Below are positions 1-9,634 of a stretch of 64,000 bases of DNA, piece after piece. This DNA comes from Microdochium bolleyi (taxonomy: Eukaryota; Ascomycota; Sordariomycetes; Xylariales; Microdochiaceae), in the NCBI GenBank assembly GCA_001566295.1, contig KQ964255.1, forward strand, positions 915,701 to 979,700, written 5' to 3'. The translations under genes were made by a program, and so were the position numbers. The first letter of the stretch is position 1; every line of letters begins with the position of its first letter. A model generated the notes under the pieces. It worked only from the letters and a program-made list of their open reading frames with translations, searched no databases and was not told the DNA's origin.

Positions 1-1249
1 GCTGGTGATGATGATGATGATGATGATGATGATGACGATGAGTTCTTGGACGTCTCGCACTCCCCGGTGAACCAACGCGCCGCCATCTTCAGGCTGTCCA
101 CCGTGTGCGCCCCATCCACGTGCCACTTCACGGGCCCCTCGTCCTTGATCTCGCATCGGCCGCGCCAGACGACCTGCTCGAGACCGTCGACGAACTGTCT
201 CGGCAGTGTGGAAGTGCCGTCGAGGCCCTTGAATTCCGGGTCGAGCCTGCGCAGCGCGGCTTCAGCCAGGGAGATTGCCAGTGTGGCATTCTTCTTTTGG
301 AAAGACGCGTCCGGGCGAATGGCCACACCCTCAAGCCGCGGGTCGATTTCCAGGACCTTGAGATCCACGCCCTTGTCCCGCGCGCGGTCCTTGAGTACCT
401 GCTCCGCGGCAGGGACCTGCTCGATGGTGAAAGCAGGGCAACCAGGCTTCATGATGCCAGCCTTGTGCCAAGCGATCTTGTCGACCGTATTGCCGAGGGC
501 GAAGACGTGGTCGATGCCCAGCGTGCTGATGCCGCTCGCGACGGGGCGCTCAACTATGTTTGTGGCATCGAACTCGCCGCCGATGCCAGTCTCATAGACA
601 GCCACGTCGACATTCTCGGAGAGGAAGACGTGGTAGCTCATGAGGGTGAGGTAGCGCGAGTAAATGGGCCTCGGAGCCATGGGTATGCCGTGACGCTGGT
701 CGATGATGTAGGCGCCATCACGGGCCTCTGCGGCGCCGAGGCGGTCCCAGACGTCGAAGAAGTAGCGGGCAAAGAGGGCCTCGCTGATAGGTGCGCCGTC
801 GATGCGGATGCGCTCGCGGACGGCGACAAGGTGTGGGCTGGTGAAGAGGCCGATGCGGCTGGGGCGACGGGACTTGGACCTGGACGTGTTGAGCGCCTGG
901 TGGTGCTCGAGAATGGAGGCGGTGAAGGCGCAGGTGCTGCCCTTGCCTTTTGTGCCGGCGACGTGGATGATGTTTAAGGGATCAAGGTCGGAGGGGCTGT
1001 AGCCGATGCGGCGCAGGTAGGCGTGCATCTCTTCGATGGAAGCGGCATCGGGACGGACGCCGGCCTTGCGGCGGGCCTCGATGATGGCGAAGGGCGTCTG
1101 GAGGGAGTTGAGGGAGTCGATGGCTTCCTAGAGTCCAGGGTACAGAGACATGATCGTCAGCTCGATCGAGGTCGTTGGATGCTGCATAAGGGAGGGGGCA
1201 GTACATTGTAGGACCGCGGGGCAGTAGCGGCAGGCGCGGACGAAGTCAT
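1..1249 (-). CDS. met7: Folylpolyglutamate synthase (MET7-like), C-terminus beyond window
   Basis: ATP-dependent ligase that adds glutamate to the gamma-carboxyl of folates, retaining them in cytosol and mitochondria for one-carbon and methionine metabolism. Exon 1 (1249-1205) encodes 15 residues ending RSYN. A 77-nt intron (1204-1128, branch GCTGAC) follows, then an exon that stays open to base 1. Visible motifs in order are the ATP-binding loop HVAGTKGKGS, the folate-site stretch FTSPHLVAVRERI, YETGIGGEFDATN, STLGIDHV and AWHKAGIMKPG, and the Mur-ligase-type DGAHT. About 390 residues are visible; the family is usually near 500, so roughly 100 C-terminal residues lie left of the window. A run of serine codons (TCA repeats, bases 5-40) falls just before the expected start of the C-terminal lobe. 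No targeting presequence is seen at this start, although an upstream in-frame start was not excluded. It is paralogous to the gene at 5700-7400 and divergent from the transporter at 1821. Confidence 0.93.
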
Positions 1250-1820
1250 TGTGCGACGGCAAGTCCAGAGGAGGGCGGCGCTCAGGGGCTCACGGCGAAG
1301 ACAGGAAGAAGAGAGAAAAAGCGGCAGGGGGTGACAGAGGCGGCGGCAGGCATGATGCATCGCCGTAGGGCTGTGTCATGCTGCGAGGCCGAGCATCGGG
1401 CGTGGTGTTGAGGGGGACGATCGGTGGTGGGAAGCGGATGGCCACAAGAGTGGTGGCCGAAAGCGGGACGGGGACAAGCCGAGTCTGGCCGGCCCTCAGG
1501 CAAGCGAGGCAGCCTTGCATCATTCATCATTCATTCATTCATTCATTCATTCGTCTCGGTCACTTGCCAAAACAAGCCTTGAAGATAGACACCAAAGATG
1601 CTCAAGTCGACGACCTGTGCATAATCGTGATAGCCTTGATGCATGGTCCAACCAGGCAGCGAGAGTTCCTGCATGCACCTCCAGCCTCTCCCCGGCCGAT
1701 CACGCAATCGGCCTTGGCGCATCGACGTTTTCGCAAGCACCCAAGTAACGAGTCTAGGTGCTATGCTGCTTCATCACAGCACCACCAACGACAGCAAGAC
1801 CTTCATCGACACGAGCCACC
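1250..1820. promoter_or_regulatory. Divergent intergenic region, folylpolyglutamate synthase / CHR transporter
   Basis: This 571-bp spacer separates two divergently transcribed genes and should hold both promoters. An (ATTC)n microsatellite lies at about 1520-1552. No coding exon could be supported. The overlapping ORFs on both strands lack codon bias and recognisable domains. Confidence 0.5.
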
Positions 1821-3614
1821 ATGGGCGCCTCTGCACGATGGCGCAACCTCGTCCCGGCAGACCTTGCTGCTCGCCTATGGAACGTCACCAGGCGCAATTG
1901 GCACCTCGGCGTCACTGCCTTTGGTGGGCCTCCCGTCCATTTCAAGATTGTGTGTAGCCTGGCGTGACGCCTTCCATATGCTGTCCAGCTTCGCTAACCG
2001 ACCATTCGGCAGTTCCATGAGAAGTTTGTAGACAAGCTCGGATGGATTGACGAGCAAGTTGTCAGTGGGACGCGTACTCCGGCCACAAGGGCCATTCTCC
2101 GCTGACATTACACCTCGATACGTTCCAGTACCAAGAGCTCTTCAGCCTGGCGCAGGCCCTATGCGGCCCGGCCAGCACAAAGCTGCTCTACTGCATTAAC
2201 CTCTACTGCGAGGGCACCCTGCCCGCAGTCCTCGTCTTCTTCCTCTGGAGGTGAGCTGCCCATCGACTCCAACATGGTCCACACGGCAGAGCCCCAAGTC
2301 CTGAACTGATGCCATGACCCAAGTCTGCCTGGCGCCTTTGGCATGTTTGCCCTTTCCATTGGCGTCTCCAGCATCGGCGAGAAGCTTCCCCAGCCTGCGT
2401 ACGCACTCCTCTCCGGCCTCAATGCCGCCACTGTCGGTCTCATTGCCCTCGCCGCCGTCCAGCTCTCCGACAAGGCCATCACGGATAGGATGACGCGCAG
2501 CCTCGTCTTCTTCGGCGCCGCCGCCGGCATGCTCTACAACGCCCTCTGGTACTTCCCCGTCTTGATTGGCATTGCTGGGCTCAGTACGGTCGTGTATGAC
2601 TACCGCTGGCTCCACCGTCCGGCTAGATTTGCCAAGAAGATCGCGACCGGCCGGTTTTTGCGGTCGCAGCCGCCCTCGCAAGACCCTGAAGTACTGGGCT
2701 CAGCCGAGTTACAGCCTCAGCAGGATGACAATGTGGGAACTTTGCCATCGTCCCAGTCCTCGAGGCGGACCACTCGACCCTCGTCGCCCTCAAGACCTTC
2801 TACGCCTGCAGCGTCTGACCAGGGCATTGCGCCTAGGGCCAACGATGGCGACCACAACCTGCCTCAGTCCGAACATGACGAGCCGCGAGTCATCCCACAT
2901 GAGCGTCGGCTCAACATGTCTTGGAAGATCTCTCTGGGCATCATTGTCTGCTTCTTTCTCTCCTTCACCGTGATAATGGTCCTGCGGGGTGTGCTGCCCC
3001 ACGCCAACAATACCTCATCCTCCCACAATGGCACTCTCCTGTACAGGCTCTTCTCCAACATGTACCTCGCCGGCACCATCATCTTTGGCGGCGGCCCTGT
3101 CGTTATCCCCTTGCTGCGAGAGTACGTCGTGGCTGAAGGTTGGGTTAGTCCGCGTGATTTTCTCATCGGCCTCGCGCTAATCCAGTCTTTTCCCGGACCC
3201 AACTTCAACTTCGCCGTGTTCCTCGGCTCACTCACCGCCATCAACGGCGGGTACCCGTCTTTCGCTGGCGCCATAATTGCGTATATAGGTATCTTCGCGC
3301 CTGGGATGGTCATCGCACACGGCTGCGTCGGGCTCTGGACCGTGCTGCGCGGTGCGAGGGTCGTCAAATCGGTCCTCAGGGGCTTCAATGCCGCGGCGGT
3401 AGGGCTGATCTATACCGCCGTGTACCGCCTACTGCAGATTGGTTGGATCGATGAAGGGTTCGAGCAAGGCGTCAGTCTGACGAATGATCCGTGGTGGGCG
3501 GTTGTGATTGCTACGAGCTATGTCGGCAGTGCATGGTATGGTCTCAGTCCGCCTGTGGCAATATTGCTCGGTGGTGCATTGGGCTTGGTGAGGTATGGGG
3601 TCGTCTCGGCGTGA
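1821..3614 (+). CDS. CHR-family chromate ion transporter
   Basis: Membrane protein of the CHR family, which exports or exchanges chromate and probably sulfate-like anions. Four exons: 1821-1949, 2013-2060, 2129-2250 and 2324-3614, giving 529 residues. The introns are 63, 68 and 73 nt. The start is the ATG in CCACCATGGGC, a strong fungal context. It is a two-domain (duplicated) CHR protein. The N-half carries LGVTAFGGPPVHFK and the C-half repeats it as TIIFGGGPVVIPLL, followed by QSFPGPNFNFAVFLG, and both halves have several hydrophobic helices. The hydrophilic loop between the halves (about residues 180-270) is rich in Ser, Pro and Arg. Substrate specificity cannot be read from sequence; chromate resistance is known for bacterial relatives. 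It sits between two folylpolyglutamate synthase paralogues with no obvious functional link. Confidence 0.92.
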
Positions 3615-3863
3615 TATCAAGATTTGAGATCTGGCTACCGGTGCGGACTTGAGAAACAGGAGCAAAGGCAAAAAGTGCCATTGTTACGTAGCAACCCTCC
3701 TTTCCGACATACTTTTGCTTGAAACCATGCAGGCTATGTTCAACATAATTGTACATGCGCCATGCCCAGACGAACCTCGCATTTCCATCTCCACCCAATC
3801 CACGTCCTCTGTCTAAGCGTGTATTTGCAAAACCGCGCACACACCCAGGACGACACGCGCGCA

Positions 3864-5100
3864 TCATGACTTGCCCTGAAGACTCACGATCCTCCCCGCG
3901 AGCTTGCCCCATACCCATGGCACCTTCGGCATCGTGTTGGAACTCTCCTGAATGCTGAAGTTGGCGACGGCAGGAAACATATACCACTTACGCCGCTTGT
4001 TCTCAGCCGCTGTGTCGCGGGAGTAGTTGACGATGCCTAGTCTCTTCCTCACGGGCTGTAGGTCCTCAAGCTTGACGATGCTCAAGCGCGGTTTGGCGAT
4101 GTAGCTCATTGTCGTTATCTCGAGCTCCGCCGTGATGCTACTGCCTGGGCCGGTAGATGCCGCTCGACTTGCGCTACTCATGCCGGTACCAGAGCCGGGG
4201 TTGAAACTACCCAGTTGTGTGATGAAGCGTCGTAGCATATCCTCAGATTGGCGCGCGTATGGCGGTAGACGAAGGTGGATGAACGTGACGAAGGGGGATG
4301 TTGCCCATGCTACGAATGCTAGCGGGACAACGGCCGCAGCAGTCGCTAGCGACGGGCGAATAGAAGAGGTCAGTGTATGTTCGCCGAGGTCTCATACTTA
4401 AGTACCTTTTGTTGGAAGCCTCTCTCCTGGATTGTTGTCACCCCGAGGAAGAAGAGCAATGTGTCAAGAAGGAGGCACTGCGTCTTGCCAACCTCGCCCA
4501 GGCGAGACATCAAGTGTTTACTTACTGCGCAAAACAGTGATCGACAGACCTTCCTGCTCAAGATACATCGGCGTCACGACAAAGGCAAAGAAGGTGAAAA
4601 TGAAGAGTGTTGAGACCTTGAGGCAGGCCAGAAAGGTCACACGACCGGTGCCGGCGTGGTAGACACAAAGGCGTTCAGGGTATGCTAGAGTGTTGACAAC
4701 TTTATCAGTTTGAACCGCGGAAAGTGGTTAGAAAGACGTGCAGGACAATTTTCCACGGACGAGTGCCGTTTGTAATCAAGACTGCTGACTGCTGATGCTA
4801 TGTAACAGGGTACGGTAAATTATGCGTACCAAATGGATTGGGAGGCGCCAATTTTGGAGCGCCAACTCCCTCGGCGATAGTGGGCACATTAATATGCCTT
4901 GTATTCGGGGCTTTCCCGTTAGTAGCCGGTGACGCGGACGATGTTGATGCCCATCTTATCGTGGTGTGCATGAGATTTCGAGCAACTGGCCTGGGGCTGC
5001 CGCACCGCGCTTGTATTCCCAGAAGACGCCGACAAAGATGTGACGAATCCCGTAGACCTGACATCCGGGTGCCCACTCGAGCCGTCCATGGTGCGAGCAT
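3864..5100 (-). CDS. Conserved mitochondrial two-pass membrane protein (TMEM70/TMEM186-like)
   Basis: Three exons (5100-4830, 4684-4526, 4345-3864) with introns of 145 and 180 nt give 303 residues in frame. The first about 45 residues are rich in Arg, Ser and Ala without acidic residues up to the motif RWASTSSAS, which looks like a mitochondrial presequence. Next come YPERLCVYHAGTGRVTFLAC leading into a first membrane helix (about 105-125), then a second helix (about 145-165) containing WATSPFVTFIHLRLP. A soluble C-terminal part includes ITTMSYIAKPRLSIVK. This layout (short motif, two helices, basic tail) resembles the TMEM70/TMEM186/TMEM223 group of inner-membrane assembly factors. I assign it by layout and remembered fungal orthologues, not by a decisive signature. 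The splice junctions are well supported by frame, but an alternative acceptor in the long second intron is possible. It is transcribed toward the CHR gene's 3' end. Confidence 0.78.
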
Positions 5101-5699
5101 TGCGTCTTGTTATGTCGAGGATCTTCTTGCAAAGCATAAGGCATGTATTTGACAATCTCAAAATGCGCGTGTTGGCGAGATCGGCTTGGTGCGGAACCAC
5201 AAAAGTCGGACACTGGCAGCGCTGCATTGACGGTGTCCGAAAACGACACATCTCTCCCGCTTGAAGGTGGCACGACTAGCACAACAACGCTAATCAGGCA
5301 TTCCGGCGACTTTGGTGTGAAATTGTTAGCGCACGATGTAAGAAACCGGGGGTGCCGCCGTACATGCTCCAATGGACGAGAGCCTGCTGAACAACTATTA
5401 AGGTAGCCGGGAGAAAGTTAAGAAATACGGTATATCGCAAATTAGGCGTGGGGTCATTTGTCAGACCAAGGATATGATAGGGTAAGGCAGCACTTCATGT
5501 TTGCCGACAACGAGCTACAATGGAACTGTCGTACATGGCTTAAAGCTTTGATTCGTTCATTTACATCCTGGAAGTTATTTGACTGATTCGAAACCATTAA
5601 AGTAAGATATGGTAGACTTCAGCAGCACCTACGTCCAAGACGTGAGCGAATCCTCCCATAGAGAGTGCTTCAAAATGCTTTACGAGCAATCTTACCGAA
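5101..5699. other. Intergenic, no gene seen
   Basis: Spacer between two genes transcribed leftward. Bases 5400-5650 are AT-richer than their surroundings. The reading frames on either strand are short and have no domain or codon-bias support. It presumably carries the promoter of the membrane-protein gene and the 3' end of the folylpolyglutamate synthase paralogue. Confidence 0.4.
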
Positions 5700-7400
5700 T
5701 CATAATTCAGCACCAGGTTCCATAGTCCTCAGCATGGCGCTGACCAGGTGCAGACTGCCCGTGACTAGAACGACTGTCCTTCGGCCGCTTGTGCCTGCCT
5801 TGCTCGCCAGATCACTGACCTGCATCAAGGCTTCCATAACACTGCTCGTGACGAAGCATTTTGTTAAGGGCGATAGTCCTTCCATACATCGCAGTGCTGT
5901 TTGCTGCACTGACACATCTCGCGGTGCTTCCCCGTGCAGGGCAGGACGCGGCTCATTCGTCGTGAAAATAGCATGTTCGAAACATGTCTGGCCTGCCTGA
6001 TCCTTCGTGCCGCGGATCAGTTCCTGCAATAGCTTCGACACATCTCGGTCTTGCTGGTTGAACACCAGTATCGTCTGTGGATTTTCACTGTCTGCAACCT
6101 GTGTAGCGAACCACTCCGCGGTACCTTGTAAACTCTCCGAGGTGTGTGCGCCGTCGATATACCACGTCGTGGAACCGTCGTGGCGAGTTTCACAGCGGCC
6201 CCGGAGATTTGCCTGTCTCAGCCCAGTTGTGCAGATCTCGGGGACCTCACGAAGCCACTGTATAGACTCTTCTGGTCTCCTCAAAGACGGATCAAGAACA
6301 GCCAGATGCTCCATCGCAGCTCCTACAGCGAGTGCTTGATTGTACTTTTGAAAGTGACCTGCAAGGCTTTGCGCGGCTCTGCTGCGGTGTACGCCGCCCC
6401 AGGCCTGTACCTCGCCGTCCGGGACTTCTACAAGCGGTGCTTGTGCTTCATGTGCCCTCTGACGCAAGGTAGCCATGGCTTGTCGTTCGCTATCGCTGCT
6501 AGCAAGCTGTCTGGTGAAACACTTCCGTCCCTGCTTGCAGATGCCGGCCTTGTGCCACGCAATCTCTGGCAAGGTCCGCCCCAGCATGCCGACGTGGTCG
6601 ATACCAAGCTGTGTGACGATAGTCGCTGTGACAGCCTCCTGTGGTATTACGTTGGTAGAGTCGTACTGCCCACCGATCCCGCATTCAATGATGGCACTAT
6701 GGACCCGTTCTTGTAGAAAGACGTGGAATGCCATGATGGTGAGGAAGCGGAAGTAAAACGGCTTGGTCCCGGGACCCTCGAGATCTTCGTCAGAAATGTC
6801 AAGATCGTCTTTGAGAGACTTGGATCGCGCTGATGCCGTGAATGCATCCCAGACCTCAAAGAAGTACCGCGCAAATTGGTCCTGGCTGATGGGCTCTCCA
6901 TCGAGCTGGATCCGCTCACGGACGGTGATAAGGTGAGGAGACGTGTAGGTGCCGACACGGCCAACCACGCAACGAGCCTCGGGCTGTGTCAGGATTGAGG
7001 TCAAGTAAGCACATACGGAGCCTTTGCCTTTGGTCCCGGCAACGTGTATGCACCTCAACCTGGTCAGATCTTGGACTGTTAGCCCAGCGCGCTCCAGCCA
7101 CGCCAGCATTTCGGGGATTGCGAGGGCATTGAGATCCACCGGCTTGCCATTGTCGCCAGTCGACGCTGTTGCCAAGTTGGGGGGATCAAAGAGTGACGTG
7201 ATTGCTTTGTTCGACTGCAGCGAGGCCAGCCGCAACAGCGCCCCATCGTAGGTGCGGGCCATGGCACGGTCGGACGCGAAGTGCAACAACCGCCACTTGG
7301 ACGCGATAGTTGTAGCCGAGGGGTATGGCCGCGAGAAGAAAGATGATGAGAGACGCCTGTGGCTACAAGTCACGAGGCGATTATGCAGCCTGGCGAGCAT
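5700..7400 (-). CDS. Second folylpolyglutamate synthase paralogue
   Basis: A single-exon gene of 566 residues from the same ligase family as 1-1249, catalysing ATP-dependent addition of glutamate to folate. Motifs: ATP loop HVAGTKGKGSVCAYL (residues 119-133), GTYTSPHLITVRERIQLDGE, IECGIGGQYDSTNVI, QLGIDHVGMLG, AWHKAGICKQG, WYIDGAHTSESLQG and, in the C-terminal lobe, ILVFNQQDRDVSKLL. All catalytic signatures are present, so it looks functional. The start at 7400 adds a 46-residue Arg/Ser-rich, acid-poor leader resembling a mitochondrial presequence. A second in-frame ATG at 7262 begins MARTYDGALLRL, matching the cytosolic start of the family, so dual targeting from two starts is plausible. Unlike the first copy it has no intron near the N-terminus. 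Identity between the copies is clearly partial, so this is an old duplication and not a recent tandem copy. Confidence 0.93.
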   Translation of the reverse strand: MLARLHNRLVTCSHRRLSSSFFSRPYPSATTIASKWRLLHFASDRAMARTYDGALLRLASLQSNKAITSLFDPPNLATASTGDNGKPVDLNALAIPEMLAWLERAGLTVQDLTRLRCIHVAGTKGKGSVCAYLTSILTQPEARCVVGRVGTYTSPHLITVRERIQLDGEPISQDQFARYFFEVWDAFTASARSKSLKDDLDISDEDLEGPGTKPFYFRFLTIMAFHVFLQERVHSAIIECGIGGQYDSTNVIPQEAVTATIVTQLGIDHVGMLGRTLPEIAWHKAGICKQGRKCFTRQLASSDSERQAMATLRQRAHEAQAPLVEVPDGEVQAWGGVHRSRAAQSLAGHFQKYNQALAVGAAMEHLAVLDPSLRRPEESIQWLREVPEICTTGLRQANLRGRCETRHDGSTTWYIDGAHTSESLQGTAEWFATQVADSENPQTILVFNQQDRDVSKLLQELIRGTKDQAGQTCFEHAIFTTNEPRPALHGEAPRDVSVQQTALRCMEGLSPLTKCFVTSSVMEALMQVSDLASKAGTSGRRTVVLVTGSLHLVSAMLRTMEPGAEL

Positions 7401-7788
7401 GGCGCGGCATGATGGCTAGAGGATGGAGGGCTGGTGAGCTGGGAAGAAAGATGAGGTAGTGGGTGCGTGCAGCTGTCAGAAAGCCCAGCCCAAGACAATG
7501 AATGTGTCGTGCTCCGCCCTGCGATCTGCCGGCCAGCTTGCGTCGATCTCTTGTTGCGGGGGACACCCTCTCACAGCATGATTTGCAGACAAGGGCAGGA
7601 ACTCATTGTCGGTCGGACTGACGCGGATTGTAACATCTCTGATGTGCGTTGGCTGGGAGCAGGAGAATCTACTTCACGGTGTTGGTATCGCACTCCAGTC
7701 GTCCACGGGTTTGATGTACCCCGCCATTGGCGTTGGGTCGGGCTCCTGCAGCCACGGGCACACTGCCTCTGCACGCCATCACTGCAGG
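7401..7788. other. Intergenic, no gene seen
   Basis: Promoter side of the folylpolyglutamate synthase paralogue and 3' side of the Rieske gene, both transcribed leftward. Nothing else is recognisable. Confidence 0.4.
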
Positions 7789-8432
7789 TCAACCCATCCT
7801 CTGCTTCCGCCGCACCCACACCTCGTGCTCCTCGGACAGCGACACAGCAGCGGAACGGCCGTCCACTGCAGGGCCCAGTCCTCCCGGGGGACGCAGCTGG
7901 ACCTCCCATAGCTTGAGCCGGTAGTTGCCCCGGTCTGCACGCCCTGAGAAGAGATCAAAGGACCATCCGTGCTTGGGGCACGTCAGGCCGGCGCTCAGCA
8001 CGATGCCAAAGTCCTCAATGTCAAACGGCGCCCCGTTGGACAGCGGGTAGGACGAGTGAGGGCATTTCTGTGCAACGGTCCGTGTAAGAAGGACTGGTGA
8101 TGGCTAGCCCAGTAGCAGCCCGGATAGGAACAAGGCCGACTCACATTGTCGACGGCGTGGAACTTGCCCCGATACCGGAAAACAAGCACCTGGTCCTGCA
8201 GAGCCCCCGCCAGTGATGCCTCTTGGGGGTCCTCGACCTCGGTCATCACGTTCGGCCTGGGTGCGTCCGGAGGAGATATCTCAAAGACCTTGCAAGGCGG
8301 GCCGTGGCCGTCTTGGGTGCACGTGGCCAGCGTGGTTGCGCCGGATTCGGAGATGTTAGGAAAGGACGACGTGCTGCCGACGTGGAACCACGCAGCGGCC
8401 GCCCTCGAGGGCACGCTGAACGGCACCGCCAT
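7789..8432 (-). CDS. Small Rieske [2Fe-2S] domain protein
   Basis: Two exons, 8432-8145 and 8067-7789, separated by a 77-nt intron (GTGAGT..CACAG), encode 188 residues. The Rieske cluster motifs are intact: CPHSSYPLS (Cys98, His100) and CPKHGWSFD (Cys126, His129), which would ligate one [2Fe-2S] cluster by two Cys and two His. The N-terminal part begins AWFHVGSTSSFPNI and includes DQVLVFRYRGKFHAVDN, the usual Rieske beta-sheet. There is no catalytic oxygenase domain, membrane anchor or clear targeting peptide. It is therefore a stand-alone soluble ferredoxin-like Rieske protein, probably an electron carrier whose partner is unknown. The frame stays open 85 codons upstream of the chosen ATG, but that extension looks non-coding and the ATG at 8432 is followed directly by the domain. 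It is divergent from the nicotianamine synthase-like gene. Confidence 0.88.
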
Positions 8433-9634
8433 GGCCGCCAACTCACTTGAGACTCGCGTGCTCGTGCTGGCGTCGGATGCGTCGTGGTGGGGGGTGAGCT
8501 GCTGGGATTTGTCGGGCTCTCGATGCCTCCCACCCAGATCTACAAGGCAGGCAGGCCAAGCAGGGCGCGGCAGCGGGTGGGTAGGTGGGTCGTGCCTGAC
8601 CACATCACTCGTGCTTTCCCCTTCGGGCGATTTGGAACTTAGAAGACTTCGTGACTTATTCCTATCCCGCCCGGCCTCAGCGCTCAACCCCCACGTCGCC
8701 GTCTCGAGAGCCCGTTGTTGTGCCCTCGCTCCATCATGAGAGTATCTTCGACTACGCCGGCATACACCTCTCTACCTGCAACAACGGCCAAGGCTGTGTT
8801 GCCACAGGCTTACAGCACAAATGTCACAGGCCGAAGAGCTTCCATCTCGTCGCTCACCACCAGCGTCACCCTTACAATGCTCCTCTCTACTCGGACCATG
8901 ACGCCTATACCATAGGGGTATGCCTGGATGCAGCACAGAATTTTTCCTGCGGCCACCCGTCTTGAGGTGGCATGTGGACGCCACGAGCACTGCGGAGACG
9001 GAGAACCCTGATGGCTCGCCCGCTGGACCCCTGCCCCTCCACGACCACGTACTGCTATATGCGAGGGTGTGGCTACGATTCTGAGGCGGACTGCTTGGTT
9101 TCTTCTGGAAAGAATCACAGAGAAACAAGTTGGTAGACCAGCTCGTCCCTCCATGACATGACCCGCATCCGGCATAGGCCACTTGATGAAATGAACTCCT
9201 TCGACAACAAGGCCATGTTCCGCTCCCAGACACGCGGCCCGGCCCGGGCCTACCGAGCCTTGCTGTCACACTCTCGCCAGCTAGGGATACGAGCAACGCT
9301 GATATCTGAACGCTCGTGGACGCCCTTTTTCAAGCTTGTCCTGACTCCTCTCTTTCGCCTCGCCGGGCGGGGCAGTCGCCCACAGCCGCCTTGAACAACT
9401 CATGCAGCACAAGGATCACGCAGTAGTCATCGGCCGTTTTCGCAGATGACTACTCTGGGTTCCGTATGATTGGACAGACGTAGATCGTGTTACACGTTGG
9501 CAGTGATGCTCTACGTTTGCCCCCACGCTCCATGACTTATTCTGGCTGCTGCTGCTAATTTCCTTCGATACTCAAAACTGTACAACCCCAGAACAGCTTT
9601 GGAAGCACTTCATCTTCTGCACAACGAGCTCGTA
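8433..9634. promoter_or_regulatory. Divergent spacer, Rieske / nicotianamine synthase-like
   Basis: A 1.2-kb region between two divergent genes. Several ORFs of 60-174 codons occur on both strands (for example 8772-9296 minus), but none has a recognisable domain and their composition looks random. An upstream 5' exon of the right-hand gene could lie here; I found no convincing one. Confidence 0.4.

Noticed and set aside
105..977. 290-codon ORF on the plus strand
   Set aside because: Antisense shadow of the folylpolyglutamate synthase coding strand; no domain, and the opposite frame has full family motifs.
8772..9296. 174-codon ORF on the minus strand between the Rieske and nicotianamine synthase genes
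   Set aside because: No domain, uneven codon use, no splice context.
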